A stretch of 64,000 nt of DNA from Sphingobium indicum B90A (GCF_000264945.2 NZ_CP013070.1:372001-436000); one strand, 5' to 3'. Shown: positions 1-10,248, counted from the first letter of the stretch. Notes: generated from the letters alone by a model not told the origin. Program-made: numbers and translations.

Positions 1-187
1 CGGGCGCTGTCGATCCGACCAGCGGCGGAGCATCCACATGCATTCGGCCCATGGCGTAAATGAAGAGATTGACTGCATAGGACAGGAGCGACAGCCCCAG
101 GATGACCTGGAAGGTACGCGGCCGCAGGATCAACCAGACACCCGATGCGACGAGAACGCCGATGCCAAGTGCGAGAACCAGTTCCAT
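1..187 (-). CDS. mrpC: MrpC/MnhC-type Na+/H+ antiporter subunit C, 3' end cut by window edge
   Basis: Only the N-terminal 62 residues are inside the window. They start MELVLALGIGVLVASGVWLI and continue with a second hydrophobic stretch, matching the small NuoK-like subunit C of the multisubunit Mrp/Pha cation-proton antiporter in the inner membrane. Its ATG overlaps the stop codon of the upstream mrpA gene (TGATG), so the two are translationally coupled. The remaining Mrp subunits would be expected to follow beyond position 1. The identification rests on family resemblance and on being next to mrpA. Confidence 0.85.
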   Translation of the reverse strand, partial: MELVLALGIGVLVASGVWLILRPRTFQVILGLSLLSYAVNLFIYAMGRMHVDAPPLVGSTAP

Positions 188-3096
188 CAAGCCTGCTCCC
201 CCGCCGCGCCAGGCAAGCCATCGGGTTGCCGACGTGCGGCCGTTCGGATCGACTGATGCGCGATCGCGATCAGGATCAGCGCCGTCGTCCCGACGACCAG
301 CAGGAACACCCCCAGATCGAACAGCAGGGCGCTAGCGATTGGCACCTGCCCGATCAATGGCACGTCCAGATAGCGGAAGAAGGACGTCAGAAAGGGATAG
401 CCGAAGAAGAGTGCCCCCATCCCCGTGGTGACGGAGAGGAGCAATCCGACACCCATCCAATTGAGCGGCTTGATGCGCAACCTTGCCTCGATGCTTCGCG
501 TTCCAGAGGCCATATATTGAAGGATGAGCGCAATGGACATGGTAACGCCCGCGGCAAATCCCCCGCCCGGAAGGTCATGCCCCCTAATCAGCAGGTAGAG
601 TGCCAGCACCGTGATGAAAGGAAACAACCATTCCATGATGACGCGAGGCACGAGCAGATAGTCGGTCAGGGTATCCCCTGGCGAACGGCCATCCCTTCGC
701 TCATCGGACGCATCCTGCTGTCGCTGCTGAAGGGGGCTGCGGACGCTTTCGCCCGCCGGCCGGAAACGGCGCAGCAGCGAGAAGACGGTCAGGGCCACGA
801 TGGCCAGCACAGTGATCTCGCCCAGAGTGTCGAAAGCGCGGAAGTCGACGAGGATGACGTTGACGACATTTTTTCCGCCGCCCTCCGGGTAGGAGCGCTC
901 GATAAAGAAGCGCGAGATGGTGTCCGGCAGCGGCCGCGTCATGACGGCGAAGGAAAGCATCGCCATTCCAAATCCCGCCGCTATTGCGATCGCAAGATCC
1001 GCGCCGCGGCGCAGCCGGACCCTGGCGGGGGTGCGGTCCTCCGGCCAGACATCAGGGCGGCGCTGGGGTAACCATCTAAGGCTCAGCAGCAGCAGGATGG
1101 TGGTCACCGTTTCGACCAGAAGCTGCGTCAGCGCAAGATCGGGCGCGGAAAGCCACACGAAGCTGACGCAGCTGACGAGGCCAGCGCCTGAAACCAGCAC
1201 CACCGCCGCAAGCCGGTGATATTTCGCCTGCCAGGCAGCCGCGACCGCGCAGGCGCATCCCACCAGCCAGATCGCGCCGAAGCCAGGATCAAGCGGAGTC
1301 GCGCCGTCCGGACCGATTATGTAGCCATGTCGCAGGAAGGGGAGGAGTCCGGCCAAGCCGCCGATGACGACGAGAACCCGCAATTGGGCTTGCAACCGTT
1401 CCGTTCCCAACAGAGTCAAGAGTCGTCGAGCGCCGCTGATCAAGACTGACAGGACTGTTTCGAACATTCGCCGGCCCTTGAGACGACCGAGGACCGGCGC
1501 GGAACTGACGGCGTTCAGCCGGCGCGCGGACAGAACATACCCCGCCGTTCCCAAGCCCAGCGCCACAAGGCTGAACGCGAATGGGCGTGTGAAGCCATGC
1601 CAGATGGCAAGGCTGTAGGATGGCATTTCCTGCGCGCCCAGCGCGGAACGCGCCGCCGTCTCGAGAAAGGGGCCGATCGTCGCAGTTGGAAACACGCCGA
1701 CGACAAGACAGGTCACAACCAGCACTTCGATGGGTGCCCGCATCCAACGCGGCGCTTCATGGGGCTGTTGCGGTAGGCCACGGGGAAGCGGGCCGAAGAA
1801 GCTCTGGTGAATGAAGCGCAGCGAATAAAGGACGCTGAAGGCTAGCCCGATCGTGGCGAGATAAGGCAGCGCCTGATCGAGCCAGCTATCGTTATAATCC
1901 TCCAGCACTTCGGCCAGCAGCATTTCTTTCGACAGGAATCCGTTGAGCAGCGGCACGCCCGCCATGGCGGCCGCCGCCACCATCGCCAGCGTCGCGGTGA
2001 TCGGCATGAAGCGGTACAGCCCGCTCAATCGCCGCAGATCGCGCGTGCCCGCCTCATGGTCGATGATGCCGGCCGCCATGAATAGGGAGGCCTTGAACGT
2101 TGCATGATTGACCGTGTGGAAGATCGCGGCGACTGCGGCGAGCGGGCTGCCGATTCCCAGCAAAAGCGTGATGATGCCCAGATGGCTGATGGTCGAGTAG
2201 GCAAGTAGGCCCTTGAGGTCCTGCTGGAAGATTGCGGCCCAGGCGCCCACCAGCAGCGTCAGCAGGCCCGTGCTTGTGACGATATAGTACCAACTGTCAC
2301 TTCCCGCGAGCACGGGCCACAGTCGGATCAGGATGAAAACGCCGGCCTTCACCATCGTTGCGGAATGGAGATAGGCCGATACGGGCGTCGGCGCGGCCAT
2401 CGCGTGGGGTAGCCAGAAATGAAAGGGGAACTGCGCGCTCTTGGTGAAGGCTCCGATCAGGATCAGGATCAATGCAGGCTGATAAAGATCGCTCGACCGG
2501 ATAACGTCGGCGGAGGAGAGCACGGCGTCCAGGTCGTAGCTGCCGACGATCTTGCCGATCAGCAGCAAGCCAATGAGCAGGCATAGCCCGCCCGCCGCCG
2601 TGACGATCAAGGCCATTCGCGCGGCGCTCCGCGCTGCCTCATTATGATGCCAATAGCCGATCAGGAGAAAGGAGGAGAGGCTTGTCAACTCCCAGAAAAA
2701 GGCGAGCTGCACCAGATTGCCCGACAGGACCAGAGCGAGCATCGAACCCATGAACGCGAGCAGGAAGGAGAAGAAGCGGGGAACCGGATCGTCGGGCGAC
2801 ATATAGTAGCGGGCATACACAACAACGAGGAGGCCGATCGCCAGTACGAGCAGGGCAAAGATCCACGAAAGGCCATCAAGGCGCAGCACGAGATTGAGGC
2901 CAAGCGAAGGGAGCCATTTGATTTCGCTGCGCAGGACGGCTCCATCCGCGATGGCCCGATAGAGCAAACTCAGAAGTAGCGTCCCACCAAGCGCCACCGC
3001 GCCGGCTAGGATCCCGGCCCTGCCGCGCGCATGCGATGGGAGCAAAGCCGCAGCAAGACTGCCCAGGAATGGAAGCAGCAGGATCAACCACAACAA
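187..3096 (-). CDS. mrpA: MrpA/MrpB fused Na+(K+)/H+ antiporter subunit A
   Basis: This 969-residue polytopic membrane protein is the large subunit of an Mrp/Pha cation-proton antiporter, which exchanges cytoplasmic Na+ or K+ for protons and is related to complex I. Residues about 1-500 form the NuoL-like proton-channel module, with recognisable pieces such as SAYLHSATMVKAGVF and HTVNHATFKASLFM. A hydrophobic middle part follows. The last 150 or so residues are an MnhB domain (LLVPRVIMEWLFPFITVLAL, then GHDLPGGGFAAG). Fusion of subunits A and B is typical of the proteobacterial Pha type and explains why no separate mrpB lies before mrpC. The frame starts at an ATG 76 bases from the universal stress gene on the same strand. 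Confidence 0.95.
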   Translation of the reverse strand: MLWLILLLPFLGSLAAALLPSHARGRAGILAGAVALGGTLLLSLLYRAIADGAVLRSEIKWLPSLGLNLVLRLDGLSWIFALLVLAIGLLVVVYARYYMSPDDPVPRFFSFLLAFMGSMLALVLSGNLVQLAFFWELTSLSSFLLIGYWHHNEAARSAARMALIVTAAGGLCLLIGLLLIGKIVGSYDLDAVLSSADVIRSSDLYQPALILILIGAFTKSAQFPFHFWLPHAMAAPTPVSAYLHSATMVKAGVFILIRLWPVLAGSDSWYYIVTSTGLLTLLVGAWAAIFQQDLKGLLAYSTISHLGIITLLLGIGSPLAAVAAIFHTVNHATFKASLFMAAGIIDHEAGTRDLRRLSGLYRFMPITATLAMVAAAAMAGVPLLNGFLSKEMLLAEVLEDYNDSWLDQALPYLATIGLAFSVLYSLRFIHQSFFGPLPRGLPQQPHEAPRWMRAPIEVLVVTCLVVGVFPTATIGPFLETAARSALGAQEMPSYSLAIWHGFTRPFAFSLVALGLGTAGYVLSARRLNAVSSAPVLGRLKGRRMFETVLSVLISGARRLLTLLGTERLQAQLRVLVVIGGLAGLLPFLRHGYIIGPDGATPLDPGFGAIWLVGCACAVAAAWQAKYHRLAAVVLVSGAGLVSCVSFVWLSAPDLALTQLLVETVTTILLLLSLRWLPQRRPDVWPEDRTPARVRLRRGADLAIAIAAGFGMAMLSFAVMTRPLPDTISRFFIERSYPEGGGKNVVNVILVDFRAFDTLGEITVLAIVALTVFSLLRRFRPAGESVRSPLQQRQQDASDERRDGRSPGDTLTDYLLVPRVIMEWLFPFITVLALYLLIRGHDLPGGGFAAGVTMSIALILQYMASGTRSIEARLRIKPLNWMGVGLLLSVTTGMGALFFGYPFLTSFFRYLDVPLIGQVPIASALLFDLGVFLLVVGTTALILIAIAHQSIRTAARRQPDGLPGAAGEQA

Positions 3097-3172
3097 ACTG
3101 ATATTCGAGGATATGATATCGCTCTCCGACCCTGATTGCGCTTATGCTTGTTAGCCTCAGTCGGGTTGTGGG

Positions 3173-4045
3173 TTAAAGCGAAGTTTCATCCGGTTGGCGT
3201 GGCGGAACGACAAGCACGTCTTGTGCCGCGTCCAGCAGCACCGCTTGCGCGATGCTTCCGAGCAGAAACCGCTCGATACCGGTTCGCTGACTGGTTCCGA
3301 GCACGATCAGATCGACCTCCTGCTCATCGGCGCAGGCGCGAATCGCGGCCGCTACCGAGCCCTGCATCGGACTGAGCTTGAGCCGGGCACCCTGCAATCC
3401 GCATCCCGCGAGGAAGGACATGAATTCGGATCTTGCGCGTTTTTCTTCGACGCTAACATAATGATTTATCGCGTCCGGCACCTCCATCGCTCTTTTCATC
3501 ATCCCTATGGCTGGGGCATCGAAGAGGTGCAGCGCGACGATGTCCACACCCGTGAGAATGCCGAGCCGATCGGCCGATGTCACGGCGGATCGGGATGCAT
3601 CGGTGAGATCAGTTGCCAGCAGAATCCTGTTGTACGATCCAGACGGAACCGCATTGGCCATCAGGATCGGGTGCCGACTGCGCTGGATCGTTCGCTCTGC
3701 GGTCGTGCCGACAAAGGTGTCCAGAAATTGCCGGCGATGCGGACCCACGATGATCAGGTCCGGATTGATTTCGGCAGCGGTCCGCAGGATTCCGTCAAAC
3801 GCATCTCCAGTGGTCACTATCATGCGGCTGGCCACTTTATCCACCTCCGCCAAGGTCGTAGTCATCTGCCCGAGAAGCTCGGTCGCTGCGCTTCTTTGCC
3901 GCTCCATGAGATAATTGGGTTGGTCGTCATCGACCACGTGAACGAGCGTCAGCTCCGCCTCGATCGTCCGTGCTGTCAAGACGGCTCTCCGCGAGGCTCG
4001 ATCGGATCTCGCTGAAAAATCAGTGGCGACAAGAATGTGCTTCAC
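3173..4045 (-). CDS. universal stress protein, two UspA domains
   Basis: The 290-residue product carries two tandem UspA domains, about residues 1-145 and 150-290. The first begins MKHILVATDFSARSDRA and the second NRILLATDLTDASRSA. Both contain ATP-binding-type glycine-rich turns (IIVGPHRR, IVLGTSQRTGIERFLLGS). Such proteins are cytoplasmic stress or energy-starvation factors. I chose the GTG at 4045 because an AGGAGGT ribosome site lies six bases upstream and the protein then begins exactly at the UspA strand; a longer frame to 4162 has a Cys/Arg-rich, unlikely extension. It lies just upstream of mrpA on the same strand. Confidence 0.92.
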   Translation of the reverse strand: MKHILVATDFSARSDRASRRAVLTARTIEAELTLVHVVDDDQPNYLMERQRSAATELLGQMTTTLAEVDKVASRMIVTTGDAFDGILRTAAEINPDLIIVGPHRRQFLDTFVGTTAERTIQRSRHPILMANAVPSGSYNRILLATDLTDASRSAVTSADRLGILTGVDIVALHLFDAPAIGMMKRAMEVPDAINHYVSVEEKRARSEFMSFLAGCGLQGARLKLSPMQGSVAAAIRACADEQEVDLIVLGTSQRTGIERFLLGSIAQAVLLDAAQDVLVVPPRQPDETSL

Positions 4046-4127
4046 AGCTTGACCTCCTGCTCGAGAACGGGATGTCTGGGCGCCGAGCATACAGGCGCAG
4101 CCTGCGCGTGCATAGACAAAGCCGACA

Positions 4128-4427
4128 TCATGCGAAGAACCACCAGAGCAGGATCGCTGCAAGCAGTGTGGGCAAGGAAAGAAAGGCGATTAGCTCAGCT
4201 ACTGGCACCCTCTGACTCTTGGTGTGGCCGCGGCGGAACTGGTGCAGCGTTTTTGAAAGATGCTCTGACCCTGACAGAATTGCCTCTTCCATCAAGGTCA
4301 GTTTCGAGGCGAGCTCGCCAAGCTCCCGAAGTTCCTGCTCGTGGATATCGGGATAGCGATCAAGCAGGGTTTGCAGCCGCATGAACGACTGAGAAGCCGG
4401 CCGGAGCCGGTTATACACGGTCGACAT
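4128..4427 (-). CDS. small tail-anchored membrane protein, unknown function
   Basis: Encodes 99 residues starting MSTVYNRLRPASQSFMRL. A GGAAGG ribosome site sits about nine bases before the ATG. The first 70 residues are polar with heptad-like Leu spacing (LGELASKLTLMEEAIL), suggesting a short amphipathic helix or coiled coil. The last 20 residues form one hydrophobic segment (LIAFLSLPTLLAAILLWWFF), so the protein is probably a C-tail-anchored inner-membrane protein. No family was recognised. It lies 82 bases upstream of the universal stress gene on the same strand and could share its transcript. Confidence 0.65.
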   Translation of the reverse strand: MSTVYNRLRPASQSFMRLQTLLDRYPDIHEQELRELGELASKLTLMEEAILSGSEHLSKTLHQFRRGHTKSQRVPVAELIAFLSLPTLLAAILLWWFFA

Positions 4428-4877
4428 TTGAGATTGTCCTTCCGAGAACAACGGCGACCTGCCGCGCCCAAGGACTGGCGTTCGGTCTGCCGATGTTTGA
4501 TTGAAGCCGAATGTGACGGTTGGCGTCCGACGAACGCCTTCGTCTGTTGGGCGATGCCGGACGCTCGCCACATGCGGCAGCGTCCGGCTAATCGCCGATC
4601 AGCAGACGCTCGCCCTCAATATGCGCAAGAAGAACGGAGTTGTGCATGAACTTCACATGGGCATTCAGAACGAAAGGTCAAGTATGGATTGTCAAGTTTT
4701 CTACTAAAGGACACCTTTCGCAGAGAGGATCGGTGACCCGAGTATATCCTTCCAGAAATAGGTGCATTTCCTGGGTGCGCGTAGGCCATCAGTCCCTAGC
4801 TTCCCGAAAATTTATTCTCTTCCGAGTTGCGGCGAAAGGCACGGGACAAAGCAGGATGGGTATCCTATATCAACCCC
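4428..4877. other. intergenic region, divergent
   Basis: About 450 bases between the divergent tail-anchored membrane gene and the MreB-like gene. The part from about 4660 to 4880 is less GC-rich than the surroundings and is the likely site of the outward promoters. No coding frame with convincing composition, no clear hairpin and no RNA gene was seen. Confidence 0.4.
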
Positions 4878-5879
4878 ATGGTTTCCTTTTCATCCTGCAT
4901 GCGGCCGGAACTTGCGATTGATTTCGGGACCGCTAATCTGCGCGTCATCCGCCGCGATGCTGGCGTCGTCTTTGACGAACCGTCGCTGTGCTGCTTTACA
5001 GATCTCGCGACTGCTCCGCGCCTGGTGGCAGCTGGCGCGGCGGCGCAGCCCATGGTGGATAGAACCCCTCGGAAGCTGGCGGTGAGGCGTCCGCTGCGGC
5101 GGGGTGTGCTGCAGGATATTCATACCGCGACCGAGCTGCTTCGCTATGCCGTGCCGAAAGCGCTCGGCCGGAAACCTTGGCGCAGGGCACGAACACTTAT
5201 CGGCGTTCCCGCCGACGCGACGCAAGCTGAAAGACGGGCGCTACTGACGGCTGCCGCCGATGCGGGACTGAGCGCAGCTGAACTTGTGCCTGAGCCGCTT
5301 GCCGCAGCCCTTGGGGCTGGCGTTCGGCTGGAGGAGCCCCGCGGCGCGATCATTGTAGAATGCGGGGCGGGTACTACCGAAGTAGCTGTCCTTTCTCTTG
5401 GCGGGATTTGCATCACGCGTTCGCTGCGCGCGGGTGGCGCAGCGCTCGACCAGGCAATCGCCGATCATCTGCATTTCCGGCATAAGATTTTGATCGGGCG
5501 TCAGAGCGCCGAGCGGATCAAGAAGGATTATGTGGGGGAGCATCGCGATCTGCGGGGCAGTGATGGGGTGATCGAAGTGAAAGGGCGCAGTCTTATCTCG
5601 ATGGCGCCTCATTCGCTGCATATCTCCTTCGCCGAGTTGGACCGCGTCGTTGAAAAGCACGCAACGTCGATCATCAGGGTCATACGTGACGTCCTCAACG
5701 AGACGCCGCCGGAACTCAGCCATGATCTGCATTTGAACGGGATCATTCTTACTGGCGGTGGTGCCGTGACGCCGCGCCTTCGGGAGATGATCGAGCGCGA
5801 TACGAGGTTGCCCGTCATCGTGGCCGACGACCCCGCGCTCTGCGTAGCCCAGGGTTTGCACCGAATGCTCAAGGGCTGA
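4878..5879 (+). CDS. MreB-like actin-fold protein, divergent
   Basis: A 333-residue actin-fold protein related to MreB, the cell-shape filament. Visible signatures are the phosphate-1 loop LAIDFGTANLRV near the N-terminus, PADATQAERRALLTAAADAG, the phosphate-2 region IIVECGAGTTEVAVLSLGGI and the adenosine loop ILTGGGAVTPRL near residue 290, followed by VIVADDPALCVAQG. It differs from housekeeping MreB in many positions and stands alone without mreC or mreD, so it is probably an accessory paralogue. The start is uncertain: ATG at 4878 and ATG at 4899 (MRPELAIDFG) both fit, and neither has a strong ribosome site. Confidence 0.85.
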   Translation: MVSFSSCMRPELAIDFGTANLRVIRRDAGVVFDEPSLCCFTDLATAPRLVAAGAAAQPMVDRTPRKLAVRRPLRRGVLQDIHTATELLRYAVPKALGRKPWRRARTLIGVPADATQAERRALLTAAADAGLSAAELVPEPLAAALGAGVRLEEPRGAIIVECGAGTTEVAVLSLGGICITRSLRAGGAALDQAIADHLHFRHKILIGRQSAERIKKDYVGEHRDLRGSDGVIEVKGRSLISMAPHSLHISFAELDRVVEKHATSIIRVIRDVLNETPPELSHDLHLNGIILTGGGAVTPRLREMIERDTRLPVIVADDPALCVAQGLHRMLKG

Positions 5880-5936
5880 ATGTCGGTCGCGCGGCGGATA
5901 CAGAGGTGATTGACTATCTGAGGGTTAGGGGGTCCG

Positions 5937-7367
<1,431 letters not shown>

Positions 7368-7778
7368 CTAAATCTGCGCCGGCTGCGTGACCTTCAGAAT
7401 GGTGAGCGGTCGCTCACGTCCGTCGCGATCAGGCCAAAGGATCACATCACCTGCACTCAAGCCGATCAGACCGGCGCCCACCGGCGTGAGGATCGAGATA
7501 CGACCCGCCGATATGTCGGCATCTCCGGGATAAACGAGCTGCACCGTACGGCTTGTGCGGCTCGCCGCGTCCTTGAATTCGATGATCGAGTTCATCGTGA
7601 TCACGTCGCTGGGGATGCGGTCGGCCTTGAATGTCGAGGCGCGGCCGATTTCGTCGATCAGCAGCTCTCCCGCCTGCATCGCAGAGCCTGACGCATTCAG
7701 GGCGATTCCGGTAAGTCTTTCGGCTTCGATGTCGATCAGTCGCACGGGAGGGCGCTTCGTCTGTATGCGGATAGTCAT
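7368..7778 (-). CDS. rnk: nucleoside diphosphate kinase regulator (Rnk/GreA-C family)
   Basis: 136 residues matching the Rnk family, which resembles the C-terminal FKBP-like half of GreA/GreB and binds RNA polymerase. Typical segments are LIDEIGRA, VITMNSIIEF, VQLVYPGDADISAGRISILTPVGAGLIGLSAGD and the closing LTILKV. The N-terminal coiled coil is short, as in Rnk and not GreA. It sits about 60 bases upstream of gdhA on the same strand and may be co-transcribed. Confidence 0.9.
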   Translation of the reverse strand: MTIRIQTKRPPVRLIDIEAERLTGIALNASGSAMQAGELLIDEIGRASTFKADRIPSDVITMNSIIEFKDAASRTSRTVQLVYPGDADISAGRISILTPVGAGLIGLSAGDVILWPDRDGRERPLTILKVTQPAQI

Positions 7779-8045
7779 GGCGCTGGCTTTCGAGCGTGAG
7801 GAATCGCCTATTCTTGAAGGCGAGCATCATTTCGTCGATCTGCCCCGAGTCCGGGACATGTGCGCCGGGCCCGGGGCTATATGCCCGCGAGAAGCTGTCC
7901 TCCGTGATGGCGAAAGTGCAGAGAGTTGACCCGAGAGTTCATTGTCTCACCTTGGCAGGCCAGGTGGTCCGAGTCAAACACCGACGCGATTAGTTCAAAA
8001 GGGACGCCGTGAACCAGCATCTATCGTGCAGGCGCCCTCCGATTT

Positions 8046-8284
8046 TCAGGATAGTGAGGCCGCCACCCTTTTCGCTTGGCGACGCCTGGCCAGAATGTTG
8101 AGCGTTTCGACCGCTGCCGAAAAGGCCATGGCCGCATAGACATAGCCCTTGGGCGCGTGCGGGCGCGATGCTCCTCAGGCAGCTTGTTTGAGAGGATCGA
8201 AATGAAGATCAGATTGTCGATCCCGAGCACGACCTTCATTGTTACCAAGGTGGCGAGCGCCACCCAGGCAGGTTCGCTCATCAA
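8046..8284 (-). pseudogene. TerC-family membrane protein gene, internally deleted remnant
   Basis: Two ends of a TerC/YgdQ-type membrane protein are joined with the middle missing. Reading from 8284, residues WVALATLVTMKVVLGIDNLI then FISILSNKLPEEHRA are the conserved N-terminus of TerC proteins, including the GIDN motif. Near 8160 the frame shifts, and the next frame reads GYVYAAMAFSAAVETLNILA before a stop at 8046, which is the conserved TerC C-terminus. About 150 or more central residues are absent. The remaining 239 bases cannot make a working transporter. Confidence 0.8.
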
Positions 8285-8462
8285 CGCTGTCAGGCCCTCA
8301 AACGTCTAGTGCGTGCCTCAAGCTGATAAGTACATGATTTCAATCGTTGCGCGCGTGTGTTCGTCTATTGGCTGGAGCAGTCGTGTATGGAGGGTCGATG
8401 CTGGGGCAACCGCGAAACGGCCGAATGTCTTGAAACGCGTCGCCGTTGCCCCATATCGACCG

Positions 8463-8535
8463 TGCGGGCCGGGCCCCTCTGGCGATTGTCGGTAAGACAG
8501 TCGTGATGTCGGACCGCATCGGGTTGGCTCGATGC
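8463..8535 (+). ncRNA. duplicated structured leader, copy A
   Basis: This copy shares its first 22 bases (TGCGGGCCGGGCCCCTCTGG plus CG) and the block TGATGTCGGACCGCATCG with copy B at 8930-8999, while the bases between differ. The 3' part folds as an 8-bp hairpin at 8516-8535 (GCATCGGG, loop TTGG, CTCGATGC). An overlapping alternative pairs GATG with CATC around TCGGACCG, so two folds compete. The element ends 67 bases before the TTG start of a small gene. It is called from repetition, pairing and position; no known riboswitch family was recognised. Confidence 0.5.
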
Positions 8536-8602
8536 AGGTTCAGGTGGCTTTTCCTCCTTCATCGGGCTGATTTGATCGATCCATTTCGATTGGAGAGAGG
8601 CA

Positions 8603-8776
8603 TTGAACTCGTTTCTGTACAAAATGACCCGCTTGCATTGGAAGCTCGAGGAAGAAATTCGGCGCGAGCTTAAACGGCGCTTTCCCGACAGCCTGCGATT
8701 ACTCAGGCTCAAGAAGGTGCGGCTTCAGGTCAAGGACCGTCTGCACGGACATAGGCTTCAGGAACGGAGGGTCTGA
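8603..8776 (+). CDS. small YdcH/DUF465-like protein
   Basis: Encodes 57 residues (MNSFLYKMTRLHWKLEEEIR, then RELKRRFPDSLRLLRLKKVR and on to ERRV). The pattern of a charged helix, a short Pro-containing turn and a second Lys/Arg/Leu helix ending VKDRL is that of the DUF465/YdcH small helical hairpins. A relative lies at 43220 downstream of groEL (LKKLKLAVKDQM). The start is a TTG at 8603 with GGAGAGAGG immediately upstream; an internal ATG at 8624 is the alternative. It follows leader copy A. Confidence 0.7.
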   Translation: MNSFLYKMTRLHWKLEEEIRRELKRRFPDSLRLLRLKKVRLQVKDRLHGHRLQERRV

Positions 8777-8929
8777 AGACGGCAATCCGCCGGGAGATGG
8801 GCTTCGCTCATGCTCGGCGGAGCGCGCTCTCAGCGGGACTCTGCGTCAAGTAAGTCGGTATCGCCATCAAGCGCAGATTGCGTTAAATATGTCGGTTGCA
8901 TTTGAAGAACGTTGCGTATTTCATGCTTA

Positions 8930-8999
8930 TGCGGGCCGGGCCCCTCTGGCGTTCATCTTTGATGACGTGATGTCGGACCGCATCGAGTGCGCTCGATGC
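8930..8999 (+). ncRNA. duplicated structured leader, copy B
   Basis: Second copy of the element at 8463-8535. Its 3' hairpin at 8980-8999 is a perfect 8-bp stem (GCATCGAG, loop TGCG, CTCGATGC). Relative to copy A, one A-U pair has become G-U while pairing is kept, which argues for selection on RNA structure. It ends 64 bases before the GTG start of the next small gene, almost the same distance as in copy A. Confidence 0.5.
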
Positions 9000-9063
9000 T
9001 GGCCTTCGATCTTGCCCGCTAAGTCATGCCACTCGTCCAACCGACTGCGAACGAGGGTAAGCT

Positions 9064-9186
9064 GTGATTGAGCCGATCTATCTTCAGACTGTCGCCCCTT
9101 GTGGCGGCTGGGTTTCAACATCCCGCGTCTCGCGGGATTACCCATGTGAATTTGACCGCTTGCTGACGGCAATGAAGGATTTCTGA
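9064..9186 (+). CDS. 40-residue small protein coupled to the Tim44-like gene
   Basis: The frame starts at GTG with GAGGG ten bases upstream, directly after an in-frame TAA, and ends in a TGATG overlap with the next start codon. The product (MIEPIYLQTVAPCGGWVSTS, then RVSRDYPCEFDRLL to KDF) has two cysteines and three aromatic positions and no hydrophobic segment. No family was recognised. Coupling to the downstream gene and the preceding leader copy B make it a believable small gene or leader peptide. Confidence 0.5.
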   Translation: MIEPIYLQTVAPCGGWVSTSRVSRDYPCEFDRLLTAMKDF

Positions 9187-10145
9187 TGATTGGAACGAAG
9201 TTTCGCTATATCGGCGCGCTCGCCGTGAGCCTGGCTGTCGCCGCCATGCTCGCTACTCCGGCAGAGGCGCGGCGCGGCGGCAGTTTTGGTAGCCGGGGCT
9301 CGCGAACGGCCGTCGCGCCTCCGCCAACTAAGACGGCGCCTCAAGAAACCGCGCCGGTCCAGCGCTCGATGACGGACAAGCCCACTCCCGCTCCGCAAGC
9401 GGCTGCGAATGCGCGCCCTGCTGCCAGTTCTCCAAACAAGTTCGGAGGCCTCGCCAAGGGGCTGATCGGTGGCTTGGTCGCGGGCGGCTTGATCGGCATG
9501 CTGCTGGGGAATGGCTTCGGCGCGTTGAGTGGCAGCGGTATCTTGATGGCCTTGCTGCAAATCGCCCTGATTGGCGGTTTGGTCTGGTTTGCCCTGCGCC
9601 TGTTCCGTCGGCCTCCGGCGCTAGCTACCGCTGGTGGCCCCTCTATCCCGCCCCTGTCGGCAAGTCCCTTCATGGGTGGTTTTCAGGGTGGGTCCAGTGC
9701 ACCGGCGCAACCTGCCTACGCTGCTCCCGCGATTTCGCGGGAGGTGCCCATCACCACCAGCGATCAGCAACGCTTTGAACATCTGCTTACCGAAGTCCAG
9801 GACGCCTTCAGCCGGGAAGATTATGCGCGCCTGCGCGAGTGCACTACGCCGGAAGTCATGTCCTATCTGGCCGAGGAGTTGAGCCAGAACGCCACCAAAG
9901 GTCAACGTAACGAGGTTTCCGCGACGGAACTTCTGGACGCCGAAGTGGCCGAAGCCTGGTCTGAAGATGGGACTGATTATGCGACCATCGCAATGCGGTA
10001 CCAAAGCATCGACGTAATGCGTGATCGCCAGAGCGGTGCGTTGGTGAGCGGCGATCCGGATCGTCCAACGGTCACAACCGAATTGTGGACCTTTACCCGA
10101 GATAACCGAAACGCGTGGCGTTTATCGGCCATTCAGGAGGCTTGA
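9186..10145 (+). CDS. Tim44-like domain membrane protein
   Basis: The 319-residue protein has an N-terminal signal segment (ALAVSLAVAAMLATPAEA, cleavage near residue 28), a low-complexity Pro/Ala linker, a glycine-rich hydrophobic region (residues about 90-140, GLIGGLVAGGLIGMLLG and LMALLQIALIGGLVWFALRL) and a C-terminal Tim44-like domain from about residue 190 (QQRFEHLLTEVQDAFSREDY to the final WRLSAIQEA). The last part matches the Tim44/MRPL45 fold common in alphaproteobacteria. An AAGGATTT ribosome site overlaps the end of the upstream small gene. The precise role is unknown; a membrane-associated scaffold is inferred. Confidence 0.85.
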   Translation: MIGTKFRYIGALAVSLAVAAMLATPAEARRGGSFGSRGSRTAVAPPPTKTAPQETAPVQRSMTDKPTPAPQAAANARPAASSPNKFGGLAKGLIGGLVAGGLIGMLLGNGFGALSGSGILMALLQIALIGGLVWFALRLFRRPPALATAGGPSIPPLSASPFMGGFQGGSSAPAQPAYAAPAISREVPITTSDQQRFEHLLTEVQDAFSREDYARLRECTTPEVMSYLAEELSQNATKGQRNEVSATELLDAEVAEAWSEDGTDYATIAMRYQSIDVMRDRQSGALVSGDPDRPTVTTELWTFTRDNRNAWRLSAIQEA

Positions 10146-10218
10146 TTACCGGACCGGCTTTGGGCGCGGCTTCGCCCAGCCTCCAATCTGGACAATGACT
10201 GACAACCGCCCACGCCCT

Positions 10219-10248
10219 GAGCATGAGCATGAGCATGAGCATGAGCAT
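10219..10248 (+). repeat. five tandem copies of GAGCAT
   Basis: A perfect 6-bp tandem repeat, five copies, in the gap between the Tim44-like gene and the convergent FMN glutamate-synthase gene. A short frame across it would read alternating His-Glu, but it has no ribosome site and looks non-coding. The unit number may vary between strains by slippage. Confidence 0.9.

Noticed and set aside
145..1071. Long plus-strand frame opposite mrpA
   Set aside because: It is an antisense shadow of the clearly coding minus-strand membrane protein, rich in Arg/Gln/His with no ribosome site.
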